From Rhizoctonia solani (Eukaryota; Basidiomycota; Agaricomycetes; Cantharellales; Ceratobasidiaceae): 64,000 nt of DNA. Position numbers and translations under genes: made by a program. The notes beneath the pieces were generated by a model, which saw only the letters and a list, made by a program, of their open reading frames with translations, was not told the origin of the DNA and made no database searches. Shown piece after piece: positions 24,800 to 36,863 of the stretch; within the stretch, counting starts at the first letter, position 1; each line of letters opens with the position of its first letter. Location of the stretch: assembly GCF_016906535.1 (NCBI RefSeq), contig NC_057374.1, forward strand, positions 1,364,001 through 1,428,000, in the 5' to 3' direction.

Positions 24800-27700
24800 T
24801 CAGATCACATGGCCCGTGACTTCCTCTGAATCCTGACCATGCTCAAATGCATAACGAGCCTCGACTGTGGATAGTTGTTTTGGTTAGCAAGCGAGTTTCG
24901 AAGCAGAATGAAATAAACGACAGACCTTCGTTCTTGTGCAAGAAATATGTACTCAATTCATGGGACTACGACCTATCAGCTACCGTTTATAAAATCTGAA
25001 TACAACACTTACCCTCGGGCATATTGGGTGGTCCTTCTCATGACTTGCAATCATAGAAACCCCTCTAGATGCGATATCGTAACGCCCAGCTAATAGAAGT
25101 CAGTAAGATGTAAGTCACCCGAGATGTTCAACATACCTTTATTCAGCCGCAGCATACTCCATGGGGTGGTCGTAGTTCCTTCCTCAATCTAAATTGTATC
25201 ATCAAGTTAGTACTTTTTAAGATCTGAGGAATATAATATCTTACATATCCGAGAACTTCAAATCTCCTCCTTGACAACGCCTGGTCACGGGCGAAGAGCA
25301 AAGATTTGACGTGCAATGGATAACCGTGAAAATTGATTATGACTGGCGTGTCCTTTCCGAATAGAGCATCAAATGCATCGTGGCTTAGAGCATGTGGGTG
25401 TCCTCCCGGTTCGCCAAGGATAGTTAGATCTTTAACCACACATGTCAGCCTTCGTCATATATACGGATAAAGCAGATTATGCACGAACCAACAATATTCA
25501 CAACTCGGACTCGGACACCTTCTTTCTTTAGTAGCGTAGCAGCGGCCTAGATTATTAGTCAATAACAAGGTGTAAAAGAGTAGATGTTCTGTGCTCACGA
25601 TGACTTCGGTAGTTGTTTCAACACCAATTCCCACCAAAGTGATATCCGGATTTCTACCCTCATCAGTCGAAAAACGTTTCCAGACCGAACCACCTGCGAT
25701 GCAGTGTCGTTTGGCTTCTTCGGTGGTCAGGAATGAAGGGCTTTCAGCCTTGCTACCAACAATCTAAGCAGTAGACTTGAGTATAATAGAAAACAAATTA
25801 TGGTATACACTCACAAGGTTGACATAGTTCTTCGATCTCAAGCAGTGTGCCATTACGGATAAAGCGCAGTTTGCATCGGGAGGTAAATATATGCGGAACA
25901 TGTTCCGAGGTAGAGTTAGCAGCTGGCCGATAAAACTTGGATTTTGATGGGAATAGCCGTTGTGCTCCTGCCTCCAGAGAGTTGAGGTCTCGATATAATT
26001 GAGAGAAGGAATATCGCCGCGCCATTTGGTATCCAGAGCCATTTTCTGGAATTTTGCAAATTGTTCAACCTGCATGTGAGGTCAATATATGTAAGATTAG
26101 ACTATACAGTAAATGTCCAGAAGGAAATCTTACCATCGTAGTAACAATGCCAATGAATGCCTCATATGATGGGAATAAACCGGTCCGGCCTGTATTGATC
26201 GTTACCAATGAAGTGTGTACGGTGGCTGGTCAACCCACCTGTGAGGGTATATCCTTGAAGAAACCCTTGTAATGCTAGAAATTACCGATAATATCAGCTC
26301 TAGGCCAGAGGGGATATCAGAGGGTTGCTCACTGTGTTCGGATAGCATCTCGATTACCCGACCGCCTTTGTTCGCAGCTAAAGTGGATGCATTAGCGATC
26401 CATTGAATAGATTCTCTAGTGTTTATGTATCCATACTCTCTGGATCCCATTGAAAGTTCCTTGTCCTGCAGAGGAAACATTAGACCCCAACTCCCCACGT
26501 CCTCATGTCGTTTTCCACTCACGTTTTTGAAAAAACACCATCCAGTTTATTGCTCTCAAATTCTGTGGCCCGATATTTGGTGAGCTCAAAGCTACGGATA
26601 ATGTTTAGCATACATACCATCGGGCGAGAAAATCCTAAATGTCTTTGGATTCTTTTCTATCACGACCGATAGGTACTCTGCCCAATCAACATTTTCAACT
26701 TCCGCGTGTGCGCTCGGACTCTATACGACTACTTACTCGCCAAGGCTTTCATTGCGGATATTTCTTTTGAATCGTCGTCTCCAAAAGACTCGAAATCAGG
26801 CACTTCGAGTGCCGTATAGCCAGCATAGGTTTCTTTGATCATTCCGAGTCTTCGGTCGATCCGTCCTGGTAGGATACGCAGAACACTTTCTTTAATAAAT
26901 TCATCCGGCTTGTCTCCAGCTCCTCCCTTGACCAGCAGCTCTTCAATACCATAGCTCCCCAACCATTCCGAGAGAATTTTGAGTTGATCGTCATCGGACA
27001 TGGCCTTGGCTAGTGGCACTTGATGCGAATGGAATGAGCCCTCGAGGGGTGTATCCTTCAAGGACCGAGGGCCAGTCATCCCCTACGTCGAAAGAGTCGG
27101 TCGAATGCCACATATCAAATCGTATAGTGTTTTCTTTACCTTGGGGGTCCGCATGATAATAAGCGGCCAACGGGGTTTCTCAATCGGATCTCCATTCCGG
27201 GCAGCTTTTTGGATTTTCCTGAAATTTAAGTCAACTTTTCATTTTATATTCCATAGATTTAGAGCATGCGCACCTGATTTCACTGTAGGCCCACTCCATA
27301 CTGACGGCCATATTTGCATTTAGCTCGATTTCCTTTTTAGTATGCTCTTCTTTAGATTGGGCGAGGTCGCCGTACTCGACGAACCGGACTTGGTAACCGT
27401 AGCCTGACCCGCGAATAAATATATATTATTGCTTACAGAAAACGATGACACCTTACCGGTAAAAAGTGCAACCAATTCTAGATCGTCCATAGTTCCGGGT
27501 ATGGTGCGTTCTGAGATCTGATAGTCCCTAGTAAGTCCTACCCTGTGTCAATTTGCTATAGACGAAATACCTTGAACCCGTTCAAATGGAGAATAGGTAG
27601 GACCGCACCACTTTCTGCAGGATCAATAAACTTAATGGAACGTAAGGAACTGGCAATTCGGTCCTGGCGATATCCATACCTTGTGTGCGTGCCATGCAGT

Positions 27701-28652
27701 AGCAGTCGGTCCGGTTTCAGATTCACCATCTCCAACCACACAAACTGTGATCAGATCCGGCTTGTCCATGACGCTTCCATATGATACAGCCAGTGCGTAT
27801 CCAAGTTCTCCACCTTCGTGGATAGCGCCCTATGAAGCTATAGGTAAATCAAAGATTGATATTTATCTTACAAACAATCTCACAGGCGTTTCGGCCTGAA
27901 CGTTTTGTTAGGTTTGTGATTTTTAGCCATACAATTTGCACCAGCTTACGTTGACGTGTGATGGAAACCCTCCTGGCCAAGAAAAGGACCTAACAAACTG
28001 TAATCTGGCGTGTTAGGTTAAAGTGTCGGATTATTCGTAGGCTGACCTACTTTATCGAACCCATCTTCGTGCATTCCATACTGTGAAGGTAACCAAATTA
28101 GTATATATATATGCGCGTAAACACGATGTTAGCGGACCTGAGGGTAAAACCGAGAAATCGACCCTTCGATATAAAGACTAGCCAAGACAGCCGGCGCACC
28201 ATGACCAGGACCGGTGACATAGATCATTCGAACATCGTCACCTTGCTTTGCATGTCGGGATATAAGTGACGAAGCGTGTGCATATGTCAGGTTGAGGCCG
28301 GGGCTGCATACGAGCGTTCAGTGAGCTTTGGAAGAGCGCCGAGCAGATGACTTACCATGTTCCGAAATGTCCTAGTAACCGTCTCTTGACGTGTTCTTTC
28401 TTGAGTGGTTCAGTCAAGCGGGTATTCGATTGTAGAAAGATTTGCGCAACTGCCAAATAATTGGCACTGCACCCGTATTAGAGAACGGAATAATCGAAAG
28501 CAGGCAACTTACAGTCTTTGAAAACTTAGCAATCCTTCGATGTCGTATTTCTGACGCGCATCCTCGACATCTACTTTCAAGTCGACCTGAAGCTTACTGA
28601 GGACGTCTCGTGGAAGCGACGAAGACTTTGGAGGGATTCCTCGATTAGACAT
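24800..28652 (-). CDS. D-xylulose-5-phosphate/D-fructose-6-phosphate phosphoketolase
   Basis: This thiamine-diphosphate enzyme splits xylulose-5-P (and usually fructose-6-P) with phosphate to acetyl-phosphate plus an aldose phosphate, in the cytosol. The ATG is at 28650-28652 ([16 protein letters not shown]). Family landmarks in order are [85 protein letters not shown], the ThDP/Mg motif [77 protein letters not shown] and the C-terminal domain with [21 protein letters not shown] and [15 protein letters not shown]. It ends [14 protein letters not shown] (24800-24802). There are about twenty short introns and I found no frame break, so length and content look complete. It is divergent from acetate kinase, which uses its product. 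Confidence 0.95.
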
Positions 28653-28886
28653 GATAACTAGTGGAGGGAAGATGTCTGTATTTGCCCTCAGATGGCTACT
28701 AATAAATACCAGCCAAGGTCTGATTCAGCCGGATTCGACATCATATGTATCACAGTGGAATACGACGATCTCATTCTATGACGCACACCTACGTATTCGA
28801 GAACTGAAATGAGATCGAGCATGAAATAAATAGCCGTTTTACGTGCCGGTGCCGAGCTCGTTAAGGTCCCCTAAAGCTCAACGATA
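28653..28886. promoter_or_regulatory. Shared divergent promoter of phosphoketolase and acetate kinase
   Basis: Only 234 bp separate the two start codons, which face away from each other, so both promoters must lie here or overlap the coding starts. A perfect 10-bp inverted repeat is present: CGATCTCATT at 28766-28775 and AATGAGATCG at 28808-28817. It is a candidate operator for a factor controlling both genes. No experimental motif can be assigned from sequence alone. Confidence 0.6.
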
Positions 28887-30575
28887 ATGTCGATAGAAAT
28901 GTTGCTGGCCGTGGTGAGAGCGATGATGTTTGTATCACAGGCCCAGCTTATGCTTAGCTAATCGCGATATTAGAATTGTGGATCATCGTCCATCAAATTC
29001 AAGTTGTATTCTTTTTCCGACCTCGATGTTCTCATATCTGGGACAGCATCCAATGTGGAAGTCAAAGGGGCAAAGCCCTCGATCAAATATATTGTCTACG
29101 ATCAGGGAAAGGGCGAGGAGGAGAAAGTAAGCGAGGAGGAGAAGGAGGGCATGTCATGTGAGCGGTTTAGGCAATCTTGAGTTACATATACTAAGTTCAA
29201 CGGACTAGACGAGGATGTATTCGAGCGGGTTATTGCACTCATCGAAGGTTCTTCTTCAAAACATTTTGTTGAAACCGCGGGTTCCAAGTCGAAACCTCGT
29301 GTCCGGGATCTAGTCAAAGTAGTTGCACACCGCGTCGTTCATGGGGGCACTGCCGCCGAGCCTATGGGGATCTGGCCGGGGCATGAACAAGGGTTGGAGG
29401 AAATGGATGCTCTTAGTGCATTCGCCCCTTTACATGTATGTCTTGATCTTCCTGTAAGCTTTCAGAGCTGATCCTGTTCCTTAGAATCACTTCGCTGTTC
29501 AAGTCGTTCAGTGTAAGCATCACAGCGCGGTGTCCATCGATTTTCTTTACTAATGGAAACTTAATCTAGTTTGTCTCAAGCACATTCCCAAAGGGCGACA
29601 GATTCTCCTCTTTGATACAATGTTCCATTCGACTATTCCTGCCCATATTTATACGTATCCTCTAGGGCCGAGCTCTGAGAAGACCCCTATCCCCCTTCGA
29701 AAATACGGTGCACATGGTCTCTCTTACGCATCCATCCTTGACAATGTCTCTTCATACCTGAATAAGCCAAAAGAACAATGTACACTTGTCATTGCTCATC
29801 TAGGAAGCGGGGCCAGTGTTTGTTTGGTCAAGGAAGGGAAAAGTTGGGACACCAGTATGGGTCTGACTCCACTTGATGGTGAGCACCCCACCCAGTGGAG
29901 CACATGTCTCCTAAACTTAATATCGTTCCCAAGGCCTCCCAGGAGGCACCCGTACGGGCTCGGTCGACCCGGTTCTAGTATTCCATCACACGCCGAACGC
30001 TTCCGAGGGTGTTGAAATACCGGGCGGACATTGCGCACGTGGAGAAGTCGTTCTTAACAAACAGGGAGGACTCCAGGCCCTGGCTGGCACGTCAAACTTT
30101 GGGGAGATCTCCTCCGCGATAGAAGAGGGCGCGGGCGGCGAGGAGACGAGTGGTGCCCAGCTGGCTTACGACGTTTTCCTGGATAGGCTCATGAACTATG
30201 TCGGTGCCTATGTGGTCAAGGCAAAGGGACTCTCGTCAGGTTTAGACGCAATTGTGTTTTCGGGCGGGATCGGCGAAAAGTCCGTCCGCCTTCGAGCAGA
30301 TGTGGGGAAAATGTTCTCCTGGATAGGCTGTAAAGTGGATCAAACTGCAAACGAAGCGGTGGGCAACGATAAGCAAACGGTAACCGAGATCACAGGGAAG
30401 GATAGTGGCCTCCGAATGTTGGTTTGCTTGACGGTAAGGATATAAATTTACAATCCTGGGTTTCGGCAGGCGGATAAAGTTTATGTTTCTGATAACCTTT
30501 CTTCCCACCTAGGATGAAGAAACTCAATGTGCCAGGATGGCCAAACATGCGTATGAGAGCAAGGAAATGAAATAA
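28887..30575 (+). CDS. Acetate kinase
   Basis: This enzyme converts acetyl-phosphate and ADP to acetate and ATP, or the reverse; it is an ASKHA-fold phosphotransferase of the cytosol. A nine-codon first exon (ATG 28887-28889, MSIEMLLAV) splices to NCGSSSIKFKLYSF, which gives the N-terminal nucleotide-binding signature. Further landmarks are DLVKVVAHRVVHGG (substrate-binding Arg and His), DALSAFAPLHNHFAVQVV, ILLFDTMFHSTIPAHIYTYP, IAHLGSGASVC, SMGLTPLDGLPGGTRTGSVD, the catalytic-region FSGGIGEKSVRLRADV and the end MAKHAYESKEMK-stop (30573-30575). The joins read without frame breaks. It is divergent from phosphoketolase at 28652, so the two genes encode consecutive steps. Fungal phosphoketolase/acetate kinase pathways are known, so the pairing itself is not new. 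Confidence 0.95.
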
Positions 30576-30722
30576 ATACATGATATACTGGACTGTACTA
30601 TACTAGTGCGTACTAATGATTGCACATTTTTAAAAATCACAACTATGCATCCTTTACGTTATGCTACATATCATACTCGAATCACACTCTCCAATACACT
30701 CCAACAATACAACCATCCGTGC

Positions 30723-32079
30723 TCAACCAAATATCCGCCGCCAAAGACCGGGCCGACTATTTGACACTTGGGAGTGGATTTCCTCCAGGTTGGACATGGA
30801 TCGGTCTCTCGCGCGTCCTTTCGACCAATCTGTTGACGGTTTTTGACCGATAGACTTGTTGCTGATCGGACCTCGGCCCCATGTCTCGCTAAGCGTGTTT
30901 CCTCCTGTCTGTGGACTCCATGCTACACTATCCGCGCCAGTAGCACTAGTGAGAACACTCGCTGCGCTAGATTGAGTAGGTGAAATAGCACCTGTTCGAC
31001 GATCGGAGCCACTATCCCCACCAGCCCCGGCCGGGTAGGCTACGCTAGCTTCCGGCGACGAGGTGCCACTTGTTACTGGTCTTTGACGAATGCGTGACCC
31101 GGCCATTGCTCGAGGAGCCTTCTGGTATTCTTCCCCGTCGCGAACATAATGACGTGAAAAGAGGTCTTGCTGTATCCACATGACTTTGTGCAGCGAACGG
31201 ATAATCGTCTCTCGTTTGGAAAGGGGGATGCTTTCGTCTCTCAAAATCTGTGTTTACCAGCAAGTGAGCAGGGGTGAAATGAGAGAGAGAGAGCAAGTCA
31301 GACTGACAATCACGATAAGCCGGTCCATGGTCCATCCCAGAAGTCCGCTTAGATGAATGTGATCGACGCGAAGGCCATCTTTACCCACGAGCTTGCGGTG
31401 TTTTAAGCCAGCATCTCCCGTATGCATTTTGCCAACTTTGTCTGTTATATAGAGACATCAATAACTGAGAGTCCATCGTTCAAATTGCGCACCCACCGTA
31501 GTATTCCCAAGTCTTGAAATCATTATAGTCACTTGTGATAAGCCGCTTGACATATATACTGAAAAATCGCTTCCGCTCCTTAATCTGTTCCGCCTCGAGA
31601 GTCAAATGACTGATATCCGCGACCATCGGGCCCTCATGCCCGCCTGGACGTGGTAAAAAGACTTCTTTGGTGACATTGAACTTGAATAGATGCTCGTAAA
31701 CATGGTCCACAAGATCAGGAATATGCGGCTCCAGAATTAATGCGGCCTCGTTGAGCGTGTCCGCGTCGGACTCGCTGACTGTCAGTATTCGAGCCAACAC
31801 GACCAGGAACAGGGAAGAGAAAATCAATCGAGTCGAGTGCGGATTTAGCCAGCCATTTCCGAAATTTTGTAGAAAGAACTCACATTGTAGGAAAGATGTG
31901 AGATAGGAAACACGATCGGGAAGAGAAGTATAGAGGGCCTCTTTATCATAGTATGCCATTGGGGGATTTACGGTGGCGTCCTCGGGGAACGAGGATGAAG
32001 GTAGTCCATGGCCAGTAATGGGACAAGGCATTTCAAAGTCGGTAGGTGGTGTTGGGAGAACAGAGAACCTCGATACCAA
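30723..32079 (-). CDS. Globin-sensor (protoglobin-like) domain protein
   Basis: This fungal protein carries the globin-sensor fold (PF11563-type), whose relatives bind haem. The ATG at 32077-32079 begins MVSRFSVLPTPPTDFEMPCP, with an ITGHGLP segment next. The domain follows: YYDKEALYTSLPDRVSYLTS, an F/W-rich segment, LNEAALILEPHIPDLVDHVY, EHLFKFNVTKEVFLPRPGGH, KRFFSIYVKRLITSDYNDFK, TWEYYGKVGKMHTGDAG region, HRKLVGKDGLRVDHIHLSGL and LGWTMDRLIVIL. HMHTG- and HIHLS-type histidines lie where a proximal ligand could be, but which one binds haem, if any, cannot be told here. The C-terminal 150 residues are Ser/Thr/Gly-rich and look disordered, ending RPGLWRRIFG-stop (30723-30725). The 3' end is convergent with acetate kinase, with 147 bp between stops. 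Confidence 0.78.
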
Positions 32080-33258
32080 TACTCAACTGCGGCGCGAAGC
32101 CGTTGCGCTTATATATACGAGTAACTCAAAGTTGAAAATCCCCCTTCCACGGGAAAAAATCAAAAACAGGGCGTCCCTGTGTCGTCGAATGCAAAGTTCC
32201 CTAGCAATCAGTCAAACTAAAATGTTGTCAGCATTTGACTGGAACTTCCGCGCGAGAGCCACCGAGACTTACTTGGCTTAGAAAGTTGTGGCAATCCGGA
32301 GCTGACCTTTAAAGGGAGCGCTAGCTCAAGTAGAGCACAGAGAGCGGAGGAGATCCGCAGGGGATTTCATACTTCAAGGCCCCGCAAATCATCGGCCTAG
32401 GAACGGTGAAAATCGGGCCTGTCCTACCCTACTGATCACCCCTGGCCGTAACTGGCTCTCTTCTGAAGATTGCGATATTACATTTCCATCTTACGATCCA
32501 TCTTTTTAATTTATGTGTATATGAATCGTCATATTGCTCATATCCGTCAAACCCACGCGACCGGCGCTCCATCCTGAAACTGTAACTCGGCATTCTGCCT
32601 TCCGCCGGCATACAAGTAGGGGCCTCCCGGCGGCCGACCAAACCATCACGTGCGGAACCGCAGAACAGGGGGCCAAATAAAGAATGCAGTCCGAACGAGT
32701 TCCTGGCTTTGCCGCCCCTGCTGATAGCGCTCACTCCAAAAACCGTATCAGGCCCGGGCAGACCAACTGTACGAATTCTAGATACTGATGGATCGCCGTG
32801 ACGGTCAGCTGCCGCACAGGCTTGTTTTATGATTGATCGTAAAGTTAGCCTTTATTAGCTAGTCTATTAGGAAGCGCAAGATCCATCAATGAGTCCTTAA
32901 TAATTTGTATTATCATGAATTGTATCCAGGTGGGTACAAAAGGATATATTTAAGTGCAGTGAGAACAGTGTTCGAAATAAAAGCTCTCTTAGAACACTGA
33001 AATAACTTCAGCCTGTGCGTTCGCGCCGACATTCGTAACATCCACACCTCGGGAGCATTTCCCCGAGCCCGAGCACCATTCGTGGTCGCCTGGATGGACC
33101 GGTAACTGTCATAGCCGGTTATGCTATCAGTTCTTGGCCGCGGCACGCGCACTGAGGGTGACACAGGCTTGATCGTCATCTACCCCAGGCGCCCGTATAA
33201 AGCACGCGGACGACGGACACTTATCACCTCTCTCCCCACGTACTCGATCAAGTGCATA
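32080..33258. promoter_or_regulatory. Divergent intergenic region, globin-sensor / acyl-CoA ligase
   Basis: The start codons of the two flanking genes face away from each other across this 1.2 kb. No coding frame is convincing. A minus-strand frame at 32429-32734 has no family resemblance. The region should contain both promoters. Confidence 0.4.
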
Positions 33259-35716
33259 ATGGCTCCTAACGTCATACCATCGCCGTTCGGACCACTTCCC
33301 CCTCTTCCAGAAACCAACTTCATTTATACAATATTGCACTCTCCTTCTCCGCCACGTCCACCCCTTCCCGATGACTACGTCACGCATATCGATGGCATCA
33401 CAGGGGAGCAACGTACTCTCAAGCAGCTCATTGCACGTATCAACGAGCTCGGAGCAGCATTCCTTGCTCCAAGGGATCAAGGAGGGTTGGCAATTCGACC
33501 AAAGGGACAAGTGGTGGGATTACTGAGTAGCAATACCATTGTAAGCGCTCGTCCCATCAATGATTAGTCCTATAACTGATCGTGGCATTGACAGGACTAT
33601 CCCACCGTCGTATTCGCTCTACTTCAAACGGCGATACCTGTTGCGTTATTGAACTCTCATTCCACCGCTCCGGAACTAGCGCATCAACTTAAATTGGCTC
33701 GCGTTACGCATGTAATCGTTGGTCCTTCTTCGATTCCTATTTTAAAACGAGCACTTCAGATCGCGGGACTACGCAATGTAGGAATGACTATTATGGAGGG
33801 CTGTGGGAAACGTGCTCGAGCTGGAGAGCTCACACTACAGGGACTTATTGATCGTACCAAAAAGCTGGGCGTTCAGCCCGCAGGTATAGCGGATGTCAAG
33901 CGGCATACGTTGGCTTATCTCGTATTTTCGAGTGGCACAAGTGGACTTCCTAAAGGCATGTTCCTAATAATTAAATTACTTGCTTTGTTACTGAGTGGGC
34001 CTTGTTTATAGCCGTAATGATATCCCATGGTAACTTGAACGCTTGTTATGCCCAAATTTTAACCTGGGCCTTCTATTCACTTCAAGCCCAGCCTGTGAGT
34101 ACAATCAATTATGATGCTTTTTTGGAAGATGTCTAAAGCAAAGTTCAGCGGGAACAGCCTCGATACTCCGAATATCCGATGGACCTCGCGTTTTTGCCGA
34201 TGTATCACACCATGGGCCTACACGTGTACAACTTTAGGTAAGATGGTATCGTACTTGCTGCGCTTGGGACTTTCTGACGCCGATCAACCATATTCGGTAT
34301 TCACAACGCCTATTTCAGGCATTTCATTTCGCCCAGTACTCTTATTGTGCTTCCTTCATGGGACGCAGACAAAGTTTGGAGTGCATTACTAAGTATCGCG
34401 TGACAAACATAGCTATGGTCCCTTCGTTGGTCTTCCAGCTGCTTGCCCATCCAAAGTTGCGATCAAAAGAAGTTGATTTGAGCTCTCTCACTGGTATTGG
34501 GACCGGTGCAGCATACTTGCCACCAGAGGTTAGTCTACAAATATATCAAAGAACATCATTAAAAATATGCTCAAATTCGTGCTGATCACAGACTGAGAGG
34601 GAATTCTTGAATGTTTTATCGGCCAAGGGGAACAAAGGTACCAAGCTCCAACGATTACACTCAGGCTACGGACTCAGTGAATCAGTATGTTTTGAAATAT
34701 GTGTAAACCTCGATGAAAGATTGATCTTTCTGGTTTCCTAGACCATTGCCGTGGCATCCATGCCGGTTGAGGGAATGCTAGGAGGGAAACTTGGCCCCAA
34801 AGAAGGCTCTGCAGGGGTACTCTTGCCAGGTGCGTAACGTAACTTTGCCCAAAGGGTGATTCTGACCAGATTGTGTTTAGGTTGCTCAGGCCGATTGTAG
34901 GGAAGCTCCTCCTGGTACGCCCATGGAGGAACTAGAAGACGTTGCACCCGGAGAACCAGGAGAGCTTTACGTGCAAGGACTCCTCACTGCGCTCGGGTAC
35001 TGGGATAATGAGCAGGCTACTAAGGAAGCCTTCCTTCCTGGTGGATGGCTAAGGACAGGCGATCGGGTGTGTATATGTTTTGTTATAAAAAAAGAGCAAT
35101 AAACGTTGCGCTGCATACTAATCCACAAACCTAGTTTGTCTACAAGGACGGCCATCTGTGGTTCCAGGACCGTGCCAAGGTACGGAATCAGCGAATTTGT
35201 GAAATGGTAATACTAAATGATGGGAATCAAAACCTTCAGGATACACTCAAAGTATCTGGCGTCCAAGTATCTCCTACTGAAATGAGGCTGTATTGAAAGA
35301 CCATCCCGAGGGCTATCTTTTGGATGCCTGCGTAGCAGGGGTACCAGGGCCCAGAAATGATGGAGAGCTTGTCCCGAGGTACGTGCTATCTTGGAAAAGA
35401 AATGGGATGTCGTATATTGACTTCTCGAGCATAGGGCGTGGGTTGTATTAGCTCCTGCTGGCCACAAGGCCGGCAGCAAGAAAGTTATTGTCGATCTTAA
35501 TGAATGGGTTCAAGGACAGTTGAGCAAACCAAAGCAGCTGCGTGGAGGAATTGAAATCGTCAAAGAGGTACGCCGATTTGATAGCCAGGTTGCATGTGGC
35601 ACCAGATATTGATTAGGACCCTGCAGATACCCAAAAATCCTACAGGAAAGGTTTTACGACGAGTACTACAAGACCGTTATTCCAAGACTCATGGAAAGAT
35701 AAAGGGAAAGCTATAG
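33259..35716 (+). CDS. AMP-dependent synthetase/ligase, 4-coumarate:CoA ligase-like (two apparent frameshifts)
   Basis: This is an adenylate-forming enzyme that would activate a carboxylic acid as acyl-AMP and transfer it to CoA. The ATG is at 33259-33261. Core motifs are the P-loop-like [104 protein letters not shown] and the C-terminal domain with [27 protein letters not shown] and [15 protein letters not shown] (catalytic Lys). It ends KIKGKL-stop (35714-35716); a C-terminal GKL is only weakly similar to a peroxisomal signal. The reading frame breaks near 34,387 and near 35,283, each repaired by one missing base. One intron (after LPK, about 33,957) starts with GC rather than GT. The substrate is unknown. 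Confidence 0.8.
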
Positions 35717-36065
35717 TTATCACATATTTGCTTGTACCATCAGAACAGGGACACTAGCTGTAGTATAAACGAACTTACTGAAAGAATGTTTTGTGGAGAA
35801 ATTTACCTTGCCCCCTGCGGCCATCAACAATGCTGACGGCTTAACGTGATAAAACCGGGTTATGGTCGTGGCCTGTCCATCTTCACGACCGGTTGTAAAA
35901 AACTCCGTGCGCGTACCGGAACAAAGTATCACCGTTTTTCGCAAAAGACGCGTTTAATGAATAAATTATTAAATGTATTCGCAACTATATATGCGCGATT
36001 GTGGTAAATGATACAGTTGGTCACAGGTTGAATCCGACGAGTGAGGTCGGTAGCAACCGACAAAC
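35717..36065. other. Intergenic between convergent 3' ends
   Basis: The 349 bp lie between the stop of the ligase and the stop of the EXPERA gene on the opposite strand. Nothing else is seen apart from possible 3' UTR sequence. Confidence 0.45.
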
Positions 36066-36863
36066 CTACGAACTCTTGTGTAATTTTTCCAGTCGTTGTG
36101 CATGGCTTACAATCTGTGCCATGCGCCTTGTACCATCGATAGTCATAGCTAAAGGCACAGCCAAAAACGGAATATACGACGCCAGAAGGACTAGAACGTG
36201 TGTTTTAGTATTTCCTATATGATCGAGTGCCATGCGTGTGACCTACCTGCGAGTTGCAACGTGCTTACTGATGCGAAGGGCATTCCTTCGGGTACGCCAA
36301 TAGTAGCTATAGGAGTCGCTAAGGTTGTCGTTAGAACAGGAACAACAGTCGTCGTTACGTGGGATCCATAAAATATGAGTATTAGGTGTATACGGCAAGT
36401 CTACAAGACTCAAGGTTATTCAGTAGCGGAAATTGAAAAGATGCTGGCGCACCTTTCTTTAATGCATAAAGCCCCAAAAAGAACACAGGAAGCTGAAATA
36501 GTCTGAACGGTATCCCACGATCAATCATTATTCGGTGACTTCAGCGCAATAAATTACCCTTCTATTATAATGAATGTTCGAAACCATGTGAATTGAGTGG
36601 GGACACCGTGCAGCCCCATCGCGCCAGCAATCAATGGGCCCCCTGATATACTCAAGTAAAAATTGGGTATTATCTGAAAGAAGGAGGGCAGTAGGCCCAC
36701 AGGTATAATTGCTTGCAGATCCATTAAAAGAGTGGCTGGTATGTGTACCTATCGATCAGGGTGAGTAACCGAGCACGCAATTGGTACAACAATCTAAACG
36801 GCATACTGCAAAAAATATAAAGTAAAGCAGATCTAAAGGTCGTTTATTCAGGTCTCGCACCAT
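36066..36863 (-). CDS. EXPERA-domain membrane protein (TMEM97 / sigma-2 receptor type)
   Basis: This four-helix ER membrane protein belongs to the EXPERA family, which includes emopamil-binding proteins and TMEM97; fungal members have no settled function but are linked to sterol handling. I assembled it from five small exons. The ATG at 36861-36863 gives MVRDLNKRPLDLLYFIFFA. The next exons give VHIPATLLMDLQAIIP, LSISGGPLIAGAMGLHGVPT, WFRTFIIIEGLFQLPVFFLG and LYALKK. Then come a HLILIFYGSHVTTTVVPVLT exon and the last exon LLASYIPFLAVPLAMTIDGT with RRMAQIVSHAQRLEKLHKSS-stop (36066-36068). The Asp and Glu residues of the helices (MDLQ, IIIEG) match the family's conserved acidic positions. All joins are GT-AG and in frame. 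The C-terminus is Lys-containing but not a clear KKxx signal. Confidence 0.82.

Noticed and set aside
29102..29317. Minus-strand frame inside the acetate kinase gene
   Set aside because: It is antisense to conserved acetate kinase exons and has no independent support.
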